Assembly: GCA_944324435.1 (NCBI GenBank)
Contig: CALUWH010000002.1
Span: forward strand, 62,001-126,000
DNA from: Candidatus Gastranaerophilales bacterium
GTDB taxonomy: Bacteria; Cyanobacteriota; Vampirovibrionia; Gastranaerophilales; Gastranaerophilaceae
DNA: 64,000 nt
Direction: 5' to 3'
Below are positions 19,829-26,751 of the stretch, one piece after another. The notes under the pieces were generated by a model that saw nothing but the letters and a program-made list of their open reading frames with translations, was not told the DNA's origin and ran no database searches. A program made the position numbers and the translations under genes. The stretch's first letter is position 1. The number at the start of each line of letters is the position of its first letter.

Positions 19829-21154
19829 CTAATTTTTAGGTCTTAAAACCGATATAACAGCATGATTTAGGTCGAGATATGTTTTTGCAGTTTCGGCCAA
19901 ATCTTTTGCGGTAATTGATTCGCAAATCGGAAGATAGTCCTCTGCAAGCGCCAAATCATCACACACTGTCATATAGTATCCGATTGTCTCTCCTATATCG
20001 GAAACTGTTTCAACCTCGCAGGCAAAGCGTGATTTAAGCTTTTTTTTGGCTTTATTCAATTCCCTTTCGGTAATTCCTTCTTTCAATTTTTCGATTTCGG
20101 ATTTTACAAGAGACACGGCCTTATCTTTGTATTGCGAATTAAAATTTGCTTGAACAAAGAAGTTACAACCGTCGCGGAAGGAATAATTTTCGGCATCAAT
20201 CATGTTAAAAATATGTTCTTTCTGCTTCTCAACGAGGTTTGTATAAAGTCTTGAACTCGTCCCTTCTCCTAAAATTATTGCAAGCATCTCTAAGGCAATC
20301 GAGTTTCTCAAATCCCTGGCAAGCGAGCCTAAGAATCCAAACATCATAAAAGATGAATTTATATTTGCTTCATTTTCAATATAAACAGTCTCGGAAACAG
20401 GTTTGTCAGGAAGTATGTTCCGCTCAGGCGGAGTAGGTCTTTCGCCCCACTTGAAAGCTTCAACAACGCGCTTCAAAACATCTTCGGAATCAAAATCTCC
20501 GACAATAATTGTCGTAACATTTTGAGGAGAATAGAACGTTCTATAGTAATTCATAACATCTTCTTGCGAAACCTGAGAAATAATTTGAGGAGTGCCGATT
20601 ACATCTCTTTTATACGGATGAGAGGTGTACATTGCATTGTTCGTTGCATTATATACCTTTGTCCAGGGCTGATCCTTTCTCATTCTTATCTCTTCAATTA
20701 CAACATGGCGCTCGCGTTTGTCGGTTACTGTCTTATCATTAATATCAAACGGCGCACCCATTTCGTAATCAGGGATTACAGGGTCTGTCATCATATCTGC
20801 GTGGAGTTCGATTGCGGTGTAAAAGTTCTCATTATTTTCACCTTTGGGAAGGGTTACGTAATAGAAAGTATAATCCTTCCAGGTTGCGGCGTTTACTATA
20901 GCGCCTTTGGATTCAAGTATATGGTCAAACTCTCCTGCTTTGTGTTTATGAGTACCTTTGAACATCAAGTGTTCCAAAAAGTGTGATATCCCGTTATTCT
21001 TATCGTTTTCATTAATTGAGCCTGTCTTAACCCACGAAGAAACACTTACCATCCCACCTTCTTTGTGTGCAAGGACGATTTTATGTCCGTTATCCTGCTC
21101 ATATATCTCAACTTCTTGTATTAAAAACGGATATTTTACTAAAGATTTTTTCAT
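19829..21154 (-). CDS. M16 family zinc metallopeptidase
   Basis: 441 aa. The inverted zinc motif HFLEH (in GISHFLEHLMFKGTHK) is followed about 75-80 residues later by the third ligand Glu in VVIEEIRMRKDQPW. The second half carries the catalytically inactive M16 half (VKSEIEKLKEGITERELNKAKKKL). It resembles mitochondrial processing-peptidase beta-like or PqqL/YmxG-type proteins. No signal peptide, so probably cytoplasmic. ATG 21154 is preferred over the GTG two codons earlier because that GTG is part of the AGAGGTG ribosome-binding site. Confidence 0.9.
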   Translation of the reverse strand: MKKSLVKYPFLIQEVEIYEQDNGHKIVLAHKEGGMVSVSSWVKTGSINENDKNNGISHFLEHLMFKGTHKHKAGEFDHILESKGAIVNAATWKDYTFYYVTLPKGENNENFYTAIELHADMMTDPVIPDYEMGAPFDINDKTVTDKRERHVVIEEIRMRKDQPWTKVYNATNNAMYTSHPYKRDVIGTPQIISQVSQEDVMNYYRTFYSPQNVTTIIVGDFDSEDVLKRVVEAFKWGERPTPPERNILPDKPVSETVYIENEANINSSFMMFGFLGSLARDLRNSIALEMLAIILGEGTSSRLYTNLVEKQKEHIFNMIDAENYSFRDGCNFFVQANFNSQYKDKAVSLVKSEIEKLKEGITERELNKAKKKLKSRFACEVETVSDIGETIGYYMTVCDDLALAEDYLPICESITAKDLAETAKTYLDLNHAVISVLRPKN

Positions 21155-21238
21155 AAACACCTCTTTTTCTATATTATAAATAAAACAAGGTGAATAGTGA
21201 AGACGTTTTTAGGTTGTTTAGCAAAGGGTAAATAAATT

Positions 21239-21430
21239 TTATTTTTTTACATCATCTTTTATTACAATCAGATTTTTTACGATTTTCATTGCACAGGTTG
21301 GAAGTACAACTTCTGCCAATCCGTCTGCAATACTGATTATGCTGCCTGCTTTAAGCGTAACGTCTTCGCCTTTGTACTGAAATGTGTAGTCTTCTTTTCT
21401 GTCAGATCTGATTGTAATTTGATTGTTCAT
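21239..21430 (-). CDS. Small beta-rich hypothetical protein
   Basis: 63 aa, beginning MNNQITIRSDRKEDYTFQYK and ending KNLIVIKDDVKK. It looks like a small all-beta domain (YKGEDVTLKAGSIISIADGLAEVVLP). The gene has AGAAGGA before its ATG and lies about 90 nt downstream of rpsR on the same strand, beyond a hairpin. Not a family I can name. Confidence 0.5.
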   Translation of the reverse strand: MNNQITIRSDRKEDYTFQYKGEDVTLKAGSIISIADGLAEVVLPTCAMKIVKNLIVIKDDVKK

Positions 21431-21467
21431 AATAAAATCCTTCTATTGTTTTGTACGCAATGATTAG

Positions 21468-21501
21468 TATAGGAATGGCAAAACCTTTCACCATTCCTAT
21501 A
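21468..21501 (-). terminator. Hairpin after the rpsF-ssb-rpsR operon
   Basis: A perfect 11-bp inverted repeat, TATAGGAATGG and CCATTCCTATA, with a 12-nt loop just past the rpsR stop. The T-run is poor, so termination may be partial and the 63-aa gene may be reached by read-through. Confidence 0.5.
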
Positions 21502-21521
21502 AAAACTATAACTAAATTAAA

Positions 21522-21755
21522 TTAGTCAAATACGTAATTAATAATAGCAGCTTCTCTGGCTCTTTTGATAGCCTTAGTAATCATTCTCTGGTGCATAGCG
21601 CAATTTCCGGTTACACGGCGAGGAATAATTTTTCCGGCTTCTGTTAAGTATCTTTTGAGCTTTGCTGCGTCTTTGTAATCGATAAATTCAACGTGATCTG
21701 CGCAGAATGAGCAGGTTTTACGTTTTTTTCTATCTTGCATGTCTTGTTTTGCCAT
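21522..21755 (-). CDS. rpsR: 30S ribosomal protein bS18
   Basis: 77 aa. Conserved bS18 features are [36 protein letters not shown] and [18 protein letters not shown]. The N-terminal Cys pair may bind zinc. It is the last ribosomal gene of the classical rpsF-ssb-rpsR operon. In many bacteria the operon is autoregulated by the bS6:bS18 complex binding the leader RNA. Confidence 0.97.
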   Translation of the reverse strand: MAKQDMQDRKKRKTCSFCADHVEFIDYKDAAKLKRYLTEAGKIIPRRVTGNCAMHQRMITKAIKRAREAAIINYVFD

Positions 21756-21818
21756 TGTTTTATTTGCCTTTCTAGCCTAGTTTTAGTAATTCTGTGATTA
21801 AAAGATTATTCCCTTTTC

Positions 21819-22217
21819 TTAGAAGGGGATTTCGTCTTCTCCGATAAGTTCATCAGAAAACTCCTCCTGAGAGAACTTAACGATGTCTTCGCTGCTGTTT
21901 GAAGAAGATGATACCGGAGTTGCTGCGCCCATCATTTCAATGGTATTCGCATCAATTTCATAGATTTTTCGCTCCGCACCGGTATCGCTTTTTACAGTCG
22001 TAATCTGCAGCCGGCCTTCAACAAGAACCCTGTCATCTTTGGATATTGAAGAAACCAATTCATCAAGAGCCGTTCTTTTTACAATAACTCTTATGAGCAT
22101 TTCTTCCCTGTCACCTATGTTTAAAACAAAGGATGAGACAGGAATATTGTTTTGTGTAAAACGTTTTTCCGGTGCCCTGAATACAGAGCCTGTTACAACA
22201 GCTTTTGCTAATGACAT
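21819..22217 (-). CDS. ssb: Single-stranded DNA-binding protein
   Basis: 132 aa from ATG 22217. The GTG 12 nt upstream sits on the AGGAAG ribosome-binding site and is rejected. OB-fold blocks include KAVVTGSVFRAPEKRFTQNN, SFVLNIGDREE and DDRVLVEGRLQI. The C-terminal acidic tip ends in GEDEIPF, the protein-interaction tail of bacterial SSB. The linker is short and serine-rich. It is placed between rpsF and rpsR, as in most bacteria. Confidence 0.93.
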   Translation of the reverse strand: MSLAKAVVTGSVFRAPEKRFTQNNIPVSSFVLNIGDREEMLIRVIVKRTALDELVSSISKDDRVLVEGRLQITTVKSDTGAERKIYEIDANTIEMMGAATPVSSSSNSSEDIVKFSQEEFSDELIGEDEIPF

Positions 22218-22304
22218 TTTTAACTTCACTTCCTGATTTGTACTGAGACTCCATCGTATTTTGCCATTATTGCCTTACAAAATATGTTGGAACTCAGTGT
22301 CTTG

Positions 22305-22607
22305 TTATACTGTCTGAGCCTTCTTAGATACTTCCATAAACATAAATCTTAATACATTTTCATTAAGTTTAAGATTTCTTTTGAACTCTACAATTGATTC
22401 AGGCGGAATAGACAAAATCATTGTTGTAAAGTAACCGTCTCTGTATCCTTGAACATCATAAGCCAATTTTTTACGGCCCATTTTATCAACAGAGGAAACA
22501 GAGCCTTTGTATGAGTTTATTTCATCTGAAATTTTATCTATAATTTTTTCTAATTCATCTGAATCCAAGCCTGGTTTAAATACTGTTAATAATTCGTAAT
22601 TTTTCAT
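22305..22607 (-). CDS. rpsF: 30S ribosomal protein bS6
   Basis: 100 aa. MKNYELLTVFKPGLDSDELEK and GRKKLAYDVQGYRDGYF are typical of bS6, as is the following MILSIPPESIVEFKRNLKLNENVLRFM. First gene of the rpsF-ssb-rpsR operon, with AAGGAG upstream. The 90-nt gap to ssb could hold regulatory structure, but I see no clear hairpin. Confidence 0.97.
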   Translation of the reverse strand: MKNYELLTVFKPGLDSDELEKIIDKISDEINSYKGSVSSVDKMGRKKLAYDVQGYRDGYFTTMILSIPPESIVEFKRNLKLNENVLRFMFMEVSKKAQTV

Positions 22608-23140
22608 AAAAATATTTCTCCTTATGACTACATGCTAACATAAACAAACATTCATGCAATAGGGATGCATTGCTAAATAAAGTGGGATAATTTATACTTA
22701 CTGCTTAATAAAAATTTGTTTATCAAGACTGATTTCAGTAACGCTTATTTCAAGTTAATCGTATGGCTGGAATAGGCATTTATCAACACTCATGCTCCCT
22801 TTTCCACTTTTTAATCTGCTCCAGCTTAGTTTTGTACTTAGCTTCCAGTCCTTGTTCTGTCGGATGACAATACTCTTTATCCTTTAAGGAGTCGGGCAGA
22901 CACTGCATATTGGTAAGTTTCTCTTCCGTGTCGTATGCGTACTGATACCCTTTACCATAATTATTTTGTAGGAGCATTTCTTATTACAAGCGGTACAGGT
23001 TCTTCAAGCTGATTATAGCATAATTTTTTATTAAATTCTTTTTTAGTCATAGCAGCATTAATGGCTTTTTATTTGAAAAGATTTATAAGTGCTTGACTGA
23101 GAGTCGCTCTAAAGTGCTAACATTATAATAAAGGCAGAAA
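22608..23140. other. Decayed, gene-poor stretch
   Basis: Upstream of rpsF, with its promoter presumably near 22620-22700. The only frame of note is a 64-codon minus-strand ORF (listed separately). Between 22978 and 23140 I see no coding signal on either strand. This is the start of a zone of gene remnants reaching to 24.4 kb. Confidence 0.5.
22783..22977 (-). CDS. Doubtful small ORF or gene remnant
   Basis: 64 codons. The product is hydrophilic and rich in Lys, Glu and Tyr with three Cys (NMQCLPDS, EYCHPTEQ, REHEC). The ATG has no good ribosome-binding site. It lies in a region of decayed genes, so it may itself be a fragment. Its codon pattern looks protein-like, which keeps it in the list. 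Confidence 0.3.
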   Translation of the reverse strand: MLLQNNYGKGYQYAYDTEEKLTNMQCLPDSLKDKEYCHPTEQGLEAKYKTKLEQIKKWKREHEC

Positions 23141-23332
23141 TTATTTTCTGTAATCAAGCTCGCTCTTCTGCCAGGTTGAAGGATTGCTGTTGTCATAAGT
23201 CAGTCCATTTATGATATCTTCATAGTGTTTGACTTTACATTCTGCATATTCAAGAACCTTTTGAGCTTTTAAAAGATTTTCTTTTGCAATATTTCTGTAC
23301 TTCATAACCATCTCATAACGTTCTTTGAGCCT
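23141..23332 (-). pseudogene. C-terminal remnant of a MerR-family regulator
   Basis: A stop at 23141 is preceded by 63 open codons ending NPSTWQKSELDYRK. Before that come RLKERYEMVMKYRN and YEDIINGLTYDNS. This is the usual tail of MerR-type transcription factors (effector-coupling coiled coil, then the INGL and NPSTW end). The DNA-binding domain is absent. At the 5' side the sequence runs straight into CCTGACAAAAATT, half of a repeat found around the ORF6N gene, which marks the breakpoint. Confidence 0.6.
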
Positions 23333-23341
23333 GACAAAAAT

Positions 23342-23470
23342 TTATATGTCAAACATTATGGAATTGAACCAAAAGATCGGAAGTTTTCATCTTTTAATAA
23401 GTTAGCAAAAATGGGATTTATTAGAAAGATTGGTAAGATTTTAATGACAGGAACTATATTAAGAGTTTGA
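23342..23470 (+). pseudogene. C-terminal fragment of an unidentified gene
   Basis: An open plus-strand frame of 42 codons ends at TGA 23468-23470 and reads KHYGIEPKDRKFSSFNKLAK, then MGFIRKIGKILMTGT. It has the look of real protein C-terminus but no start, ribosome-binding site or 5' part. It abuts the MerR remnant at the repeat-derived junction near 23335. Parent gene not identified. Confidence 0.45.
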
Positions 23471-23486
23471 ATTTAGAAAAGTTATT

Positions 23487-23503
23487 GTCAGACAATGCCT
23501 GAC
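23487..23503. repeat. GTCAGAC-N3-GCCTGAC palindrome
   Basis: A variant of the GTCAGGC-N3-GCCTGAC repeats at 60332, 60931 and 61184. It lies 11 nt beyond the stop of the interrupted nitroreductase and close to the fragment that ends at 23470. Confidence 0.6.
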
Positions 23504-23513
23504 CTTTTACCAA

Positions 23514-24134
23514 TTACCATTTCCCATAGTGCATTTTTTCTTCTGCACTATATTTTATCTGTTCAACCTCTATATTATCTCCAGAAGCGTAGCCAAGGCC
23601 AATGTAGCAAGGTAATAGATATTTGTCAGGTGCACCCACTGTTTTGGCGACATTTTCACCTTCTTTTCCGACTGGAATTCTCATAGAACATGCCAGCCCC
23701 TCCGCTGTAGCTGCAAGAAAAATATTCTCAATAACACACTAAATAGAAGAAAGAGGATTTAAAGAACTTACGGAAGTTGGATTCATAACACCTGAATTTG
23801 ACTTAAAGAAAGGCAGAATTATATGTGAAGCGTTTATTAACATTGAATATTGTCTTGGCATTGCAACTGCGTACATCTTTTGCTGCGGCGTTCCGTCTAC
23901 AAGAGTCTGCTTTAAGATTTCAAGAGTTGGTTCGATACCCTGTTTTACAAACTGAAAAGCTCTTTCTTTATCTTCTTTTTCTTTTAAAATTACAAATTCC
24001 CAATTTCTCAAATGATCGTGAGTAGGTGCTTGGAGTCCTGCATCAATAATTCTTTTCAATGTTTCTTCGGGGACTTTTTTGTCTTTAAAATCTCTTACAA
24101 TACGTCTGTTGTAAATAGCTTCATATAAGTCCAT
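23514..24134 (-). pseudogene. Nitroreductase-family gene interrupted by one in-frame TAG
   Basis: Read through one amber codon, the frame is 206 codons, the normal length of a nitroreductase. The N-terminal part (MDLYEAIYNRRIVRDFKDKK, DAGLQAPTHDHLRNWEFVIL) is intact to a TAG at 23739-23741. The same frame then continues CVIENIFLAATAEGLACSM, RIPVGKEGENVAKTVGAPDK and YIGLGYASGD to TAA at 23514. The TAG falls in the segment where relatives have a W or G before the conserved IENI helix. The ATG has AAAGGAG. A recent nonsense mutation is the simplest reading; sequencing error or suppression remain possible. Confidence 0.8.
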
Positions 24135-24352
24135 TATATTCTCCTTTCTATATTATCAAACTTACTTTTCATATAATTAGAAAAAATTGTTGTCAGTCGG
24201 ACAAATTCTTTAATATCATTTACACCAAGTTCTCCCATTGCGTTTATTTCAGCGTTTGCAGCAGGGGGATTATCTTTTTTACAATTTGTATTTTCTGTCA
24301 AGCTTGACTTTGTTGTGCTGAAAGCCCACCTAATGCTAATATAGATTTTTTG
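24134..24352 (-). pseudogene. 3' remnant of a small helical, possibly MarR-like, regulator
   Basis: An open minus-strand frame of about 72 codons has no start codon with a ribosome-binding site. It includes IRWAFSTTKSSLTENTNCKK and MGELGVNDIKEFVRLTTIFS and ends FDNIERRI. Its TAA overlaps the nitroreductase ATG (TAATG), so it was once the upstream gene of that operon. The helical tail resembles the C-terminal dimerisation helices of MarR-type regulators, but this is a weak assignment. An in-frame TGA lies just 5' of the segment. Confidence 0.4.
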
Positions 24353-24418
24353 TCATGCTAGTTTTAATAGAGGCCTGTGTGTTGGACATACTTGACCAAA
24401 ACATATTCTACATCATAA

Positions 24419-26626
24419 TTAATGATTTGAAGTTTTTTTATTCTTTTTCTGCGCCTTAACATGTTTTTTTGTAAACTGCTGGGGCGATAGGCTGTAAGAT
24501 GTTTGAATACGTTTTACGCTTATAACATCAGGCATTGCCTGCAGTGCTGTCATAACTTTTCTTAACGTATCAATATTATCCAGCTCGATTCCAAGCTCAA
24601 TAATACCAACCTTTCCTTTTGATTTAACGTTTGCAGAGGTTATGTTAGTGTTGTTATCAGAAACAACCCCGATGACATCTTTGAGCAATCCTAATTTTTC
24701 TGCTGTTTCAATACGTATTGTGGTGCTGTAAGTCTTGTTAATATTATTTCCTGACCAATGGATATCCATTAATCTTTCTACAGGAACATTTTCAAGCGTC
24801 TTGCAGTCAAGCCTGTGAATAGTGACTCCCTTAGAGCGTGTAACCACTCCGACAATCGGTTCTCCCGGGATTGGCGAGCAGCATCGTGCAAAAGAATATA
24901 AAAGCCCCTCAAGCCCGACAATATCTTTTTCAGACGCTTTTCTTGGTCTGTGCTGTGTAGGGCTTTCCTGCTTAGGCGGTTTTCTCAGGCGGTTAACAAT
25001 TTTGTTAACAGTTGTCTCTCCGTATCCTAAAGCTGCAAATAAATCATCAGCGCTCACATAATTCATTTGTTTTGCAACTTTATCAAACTCACCGTTTTTA
25101 ACATAATCGTCAAAAACCGTTTTTGTGAGTTCATGTTCAAGGTTTGCTTTTCCGATATTAATATGGTCTTCTCTGTTATTCTTTTTGTACCATTGTCTTA
25201 TCTTTGAAGCAGCCTGTTTTGTTACGACAAAATTAAGCCAGTCAAGACGCGGCGCCGCGACTTTTGATGTCATAATCTCAACAATGTCGCCGTTTTTAAG
25301 CTTCGTATCCAGCTGTGCAATACGTCCGTTAATCAAAGCCCCGACGGTTTTATGTCCTACATCAGAGTGAATACGATAAGCAAAGTCAACTGGAGTTGCA
25401 CCCTGCGGAAGGTCAATTACATCTCCGCCCGGTGTGAAAGCAAATACCTGATCCGAGAATAAGTCAAGCTTAACAGAGTTAACATAATCTTCGGCGTTTT
25501 GTGTGTCTTTGTTATATTCGACCAGTTTCCGCATCCACGAAAATTTGATGTCGCTTGCTGAATCGGCCTTTTTAGAGCCTTTTTCTTTGTATCTCCAGTG
25601 TGCGGCAATACCATACTCAGCAATTTCGTGCATTTCCCACGTTCTTATCTGTACTTCAAGAGGCTTTTGTCTTGGCCCGATAACGGATGTGTGTAAAGAT
25701 TGATACATGTTGCTTTTTGGCATGGCAATATAATCTTTGAAACGCCCCGGAATCGGTTTAAATTGGGAGTGGATTAACCCCAGAACCTCGTAGCATTCTT
25801 TTTCCGTATCAACGATTACACGAACTGCTGTGATGTCATAAAGGTCGTGGAATGCGACATTCAGACGCTGCATTTTATTATAAATACTGTAATAATGCTT
25901 GGCTCTGCCGGTTATTTTAGCGTTAATTCCGCTTGCCTTAACATCTTTGGAAATTTTATCAATTAAAAGCTTAACTGTCATGTCACGTTCAGCTTTTTTT
26001 TGCGAAACAAGCTGGGCTATTTCATAGTATTTGTCCGGATGAAGGTACTTGAGAGATAAATCTTCAAGTTCAGCCTTGATTTTCCCGACACCTAATCTGT
26101 TCGCAAGCGGAGCAAATATGTCCAGTGTCTCTTGCGCAATTCTCTGCTGTTTTGCAGGAGCCATATAATTAAGCGTCCGCATATTATGCAGCCTGTCAGC
26201 TAGTTTCAGGAAAATAATCCTTACATCGCTTGCCATCGCAATAAACATTCTGCGGAAATTCTCTGCCTGACGCTCCTCTGTGGATTTGAACTGCAGTTTC
26301 CCGAGCTTTGTAACGCCCTGCACAAGGTTTAAAACATCCTCGCCGAACAGTTCCTTAATATCTTCCGGCTTTGCGTCAGTATCTTCAAGAATATCATGCA
26401 GAAAACCCGCCATAAGAGTGTGCTTATCGGCCCTGAGTCCGATGAGTATTTTTACAACCTCCATCGGATGAATAATATAAGGCTCCTCAGAAACCCTGTA
26501 TTGACCTGAATGCAGCTTTTTTGCAAATTCAAAAGCCTTTTCAAGTTCTTCTATATCGCTCTCCTGGTATTGCTGTTCAACGAGCAATGCCCGAATTTCG
26601 TCGAATGAGATGACAAACTGTTCCAT
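24419..26626 (-). CDS. rel: Bifunctional (p)ppGpp synthetase/hydrolase
   Basis: 735 aa, RelA/SpoT family. The hydrolase HD domain is complete (HPMEVVKIL, FLHDILEDTD, KLADRLHNMRTL). The synthetase domain has GRFKDYIAMPKSNMYQSLHT and VQIRTWEMHEIAEYGIAAHW. TGS (VFAFTPGGDVIDLPQGATPV), the RCCSPIPGEPIVG zinc-finger-like region and a C-terminal ACT domain (IGVVSDNNTNITSANV) follow. Intact catalytic residues in both halves indicate a single Rel enzyme controlling the stringent response. No Shine-Dalgarno sequence precedes the ATG, and the promoter abuts it. Confidence 0.95.
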   Translation of the reverse strand: MEQFVISFDEIRALLVEQQYQESDIEELEKAFEFAKKLHSGQYRVSEEPYIIHPMEVVKILIGLRADKHTLMAGFLHDILEDTDAKPEDIKELFGEDVLNLVQGVTKLGKLQFKSTEERQAENFRRMFIAMASDVRIIFLKLADRLHNMRTLNYMAPAKQQRIAQETLDIFAPLANRLGVGKIKAELEDLSLKYLHPDKYYEIAQLVSQKKAERDMTVKLLIDKISKDVKASGINAKITGRAKHYYSIYNKMQRLNVAFHDLYDITAVRVIVDTEKECYEVLGLIHSQFKPIPGRFKDYIAMPKSNMYQSLHTSVIGPRQKPLEVQIRTWEMHEIAEYGIAAHWRYKEKGSKKADSASDIKFSWMRKLVEYNKDTQNAEDYVNSVKLDLFSDQVFAFTPGGDVIDLPQGATPVDFAYRIHSDVGHKTVGALINGRIAQLDTKLKNGDIVEIMTSKVAAPRLDWLNFVVTKQAASKIRQWYKKNNREDHINIGKANLEHELTKTVFDDYVKNGEFDKVAKQMNYVSADDLFAALGYGETTVNKIVNRLRKPPKQESPTQHRPRKASEKDIVGLEGLLYSFARCCSPIPGEPIVGVVTRSKGVTIHRLDCKTLENVPVERLMDIHWSGNNINKTYSTTIRIETAEKLGLLKDVIGVVSDNNTNITSANVKSKGKVGIIELGIELDNIDTLRKVMTALQAMPDVISVKRIQTSYSLSPQQFTKKHVKAQKKNKKTSNH

Positions 26627-26635
26627 AATATAGTT

Positions 26636-26664
26636 ATAATAGTTTTTTTTTTAGAAATTTTCAA
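26636..26664 (-). promoter_or_regulatory. Promoter of rel with a T10/A10 tract in the spacer
   Basis: On the minus strand TTGAAA (26664-26659), a 17-bp spacer containing ten A in a row, and TATTAT (26641-26636). Transcription is expected about 3 nt before the ATG, so the mRNA is nearly leaderless. A run of ten C (G10 on the plus strand, 26665-26674) touches the -35 box. Confidence 0.55.
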
Positions 26665-26711
26665 GGGGGGGGGGAAGATGCTGAGAAATTTAGGGGATTT
26701 GATTTAAGTTG

Positions 26712-26743
26712 AAGAGAAGTCTCTCAAAGGAGGGACTTCTCTT
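26712..26743 (-). terminator. Hairpin downstream of alaS
   Basis: A perfect 10-bp stem, AAGAGAAGTC and GACTTCTCTT, with a 12-nt loop lies just after the alaS stop. The following T-run is weak. Confidence 0.6.
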
Positions 26744-26751
26744 TAATCTTA

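Noticed and set aside
23739-23741. Reassigned TAG (pyrrolysine or an alternative code)
   Set aside because: TAG is used as an ordinary stop elsewhere in the window (for example the Bro-N gene and the ybaB end), and no pyl genes are seen. A nonsense mutation is simpler.
25417-25623. 68-codon minus-strand ORF within rel
   Set aside because: Shadow frame of the rel coding sequence, which is intact through this region.
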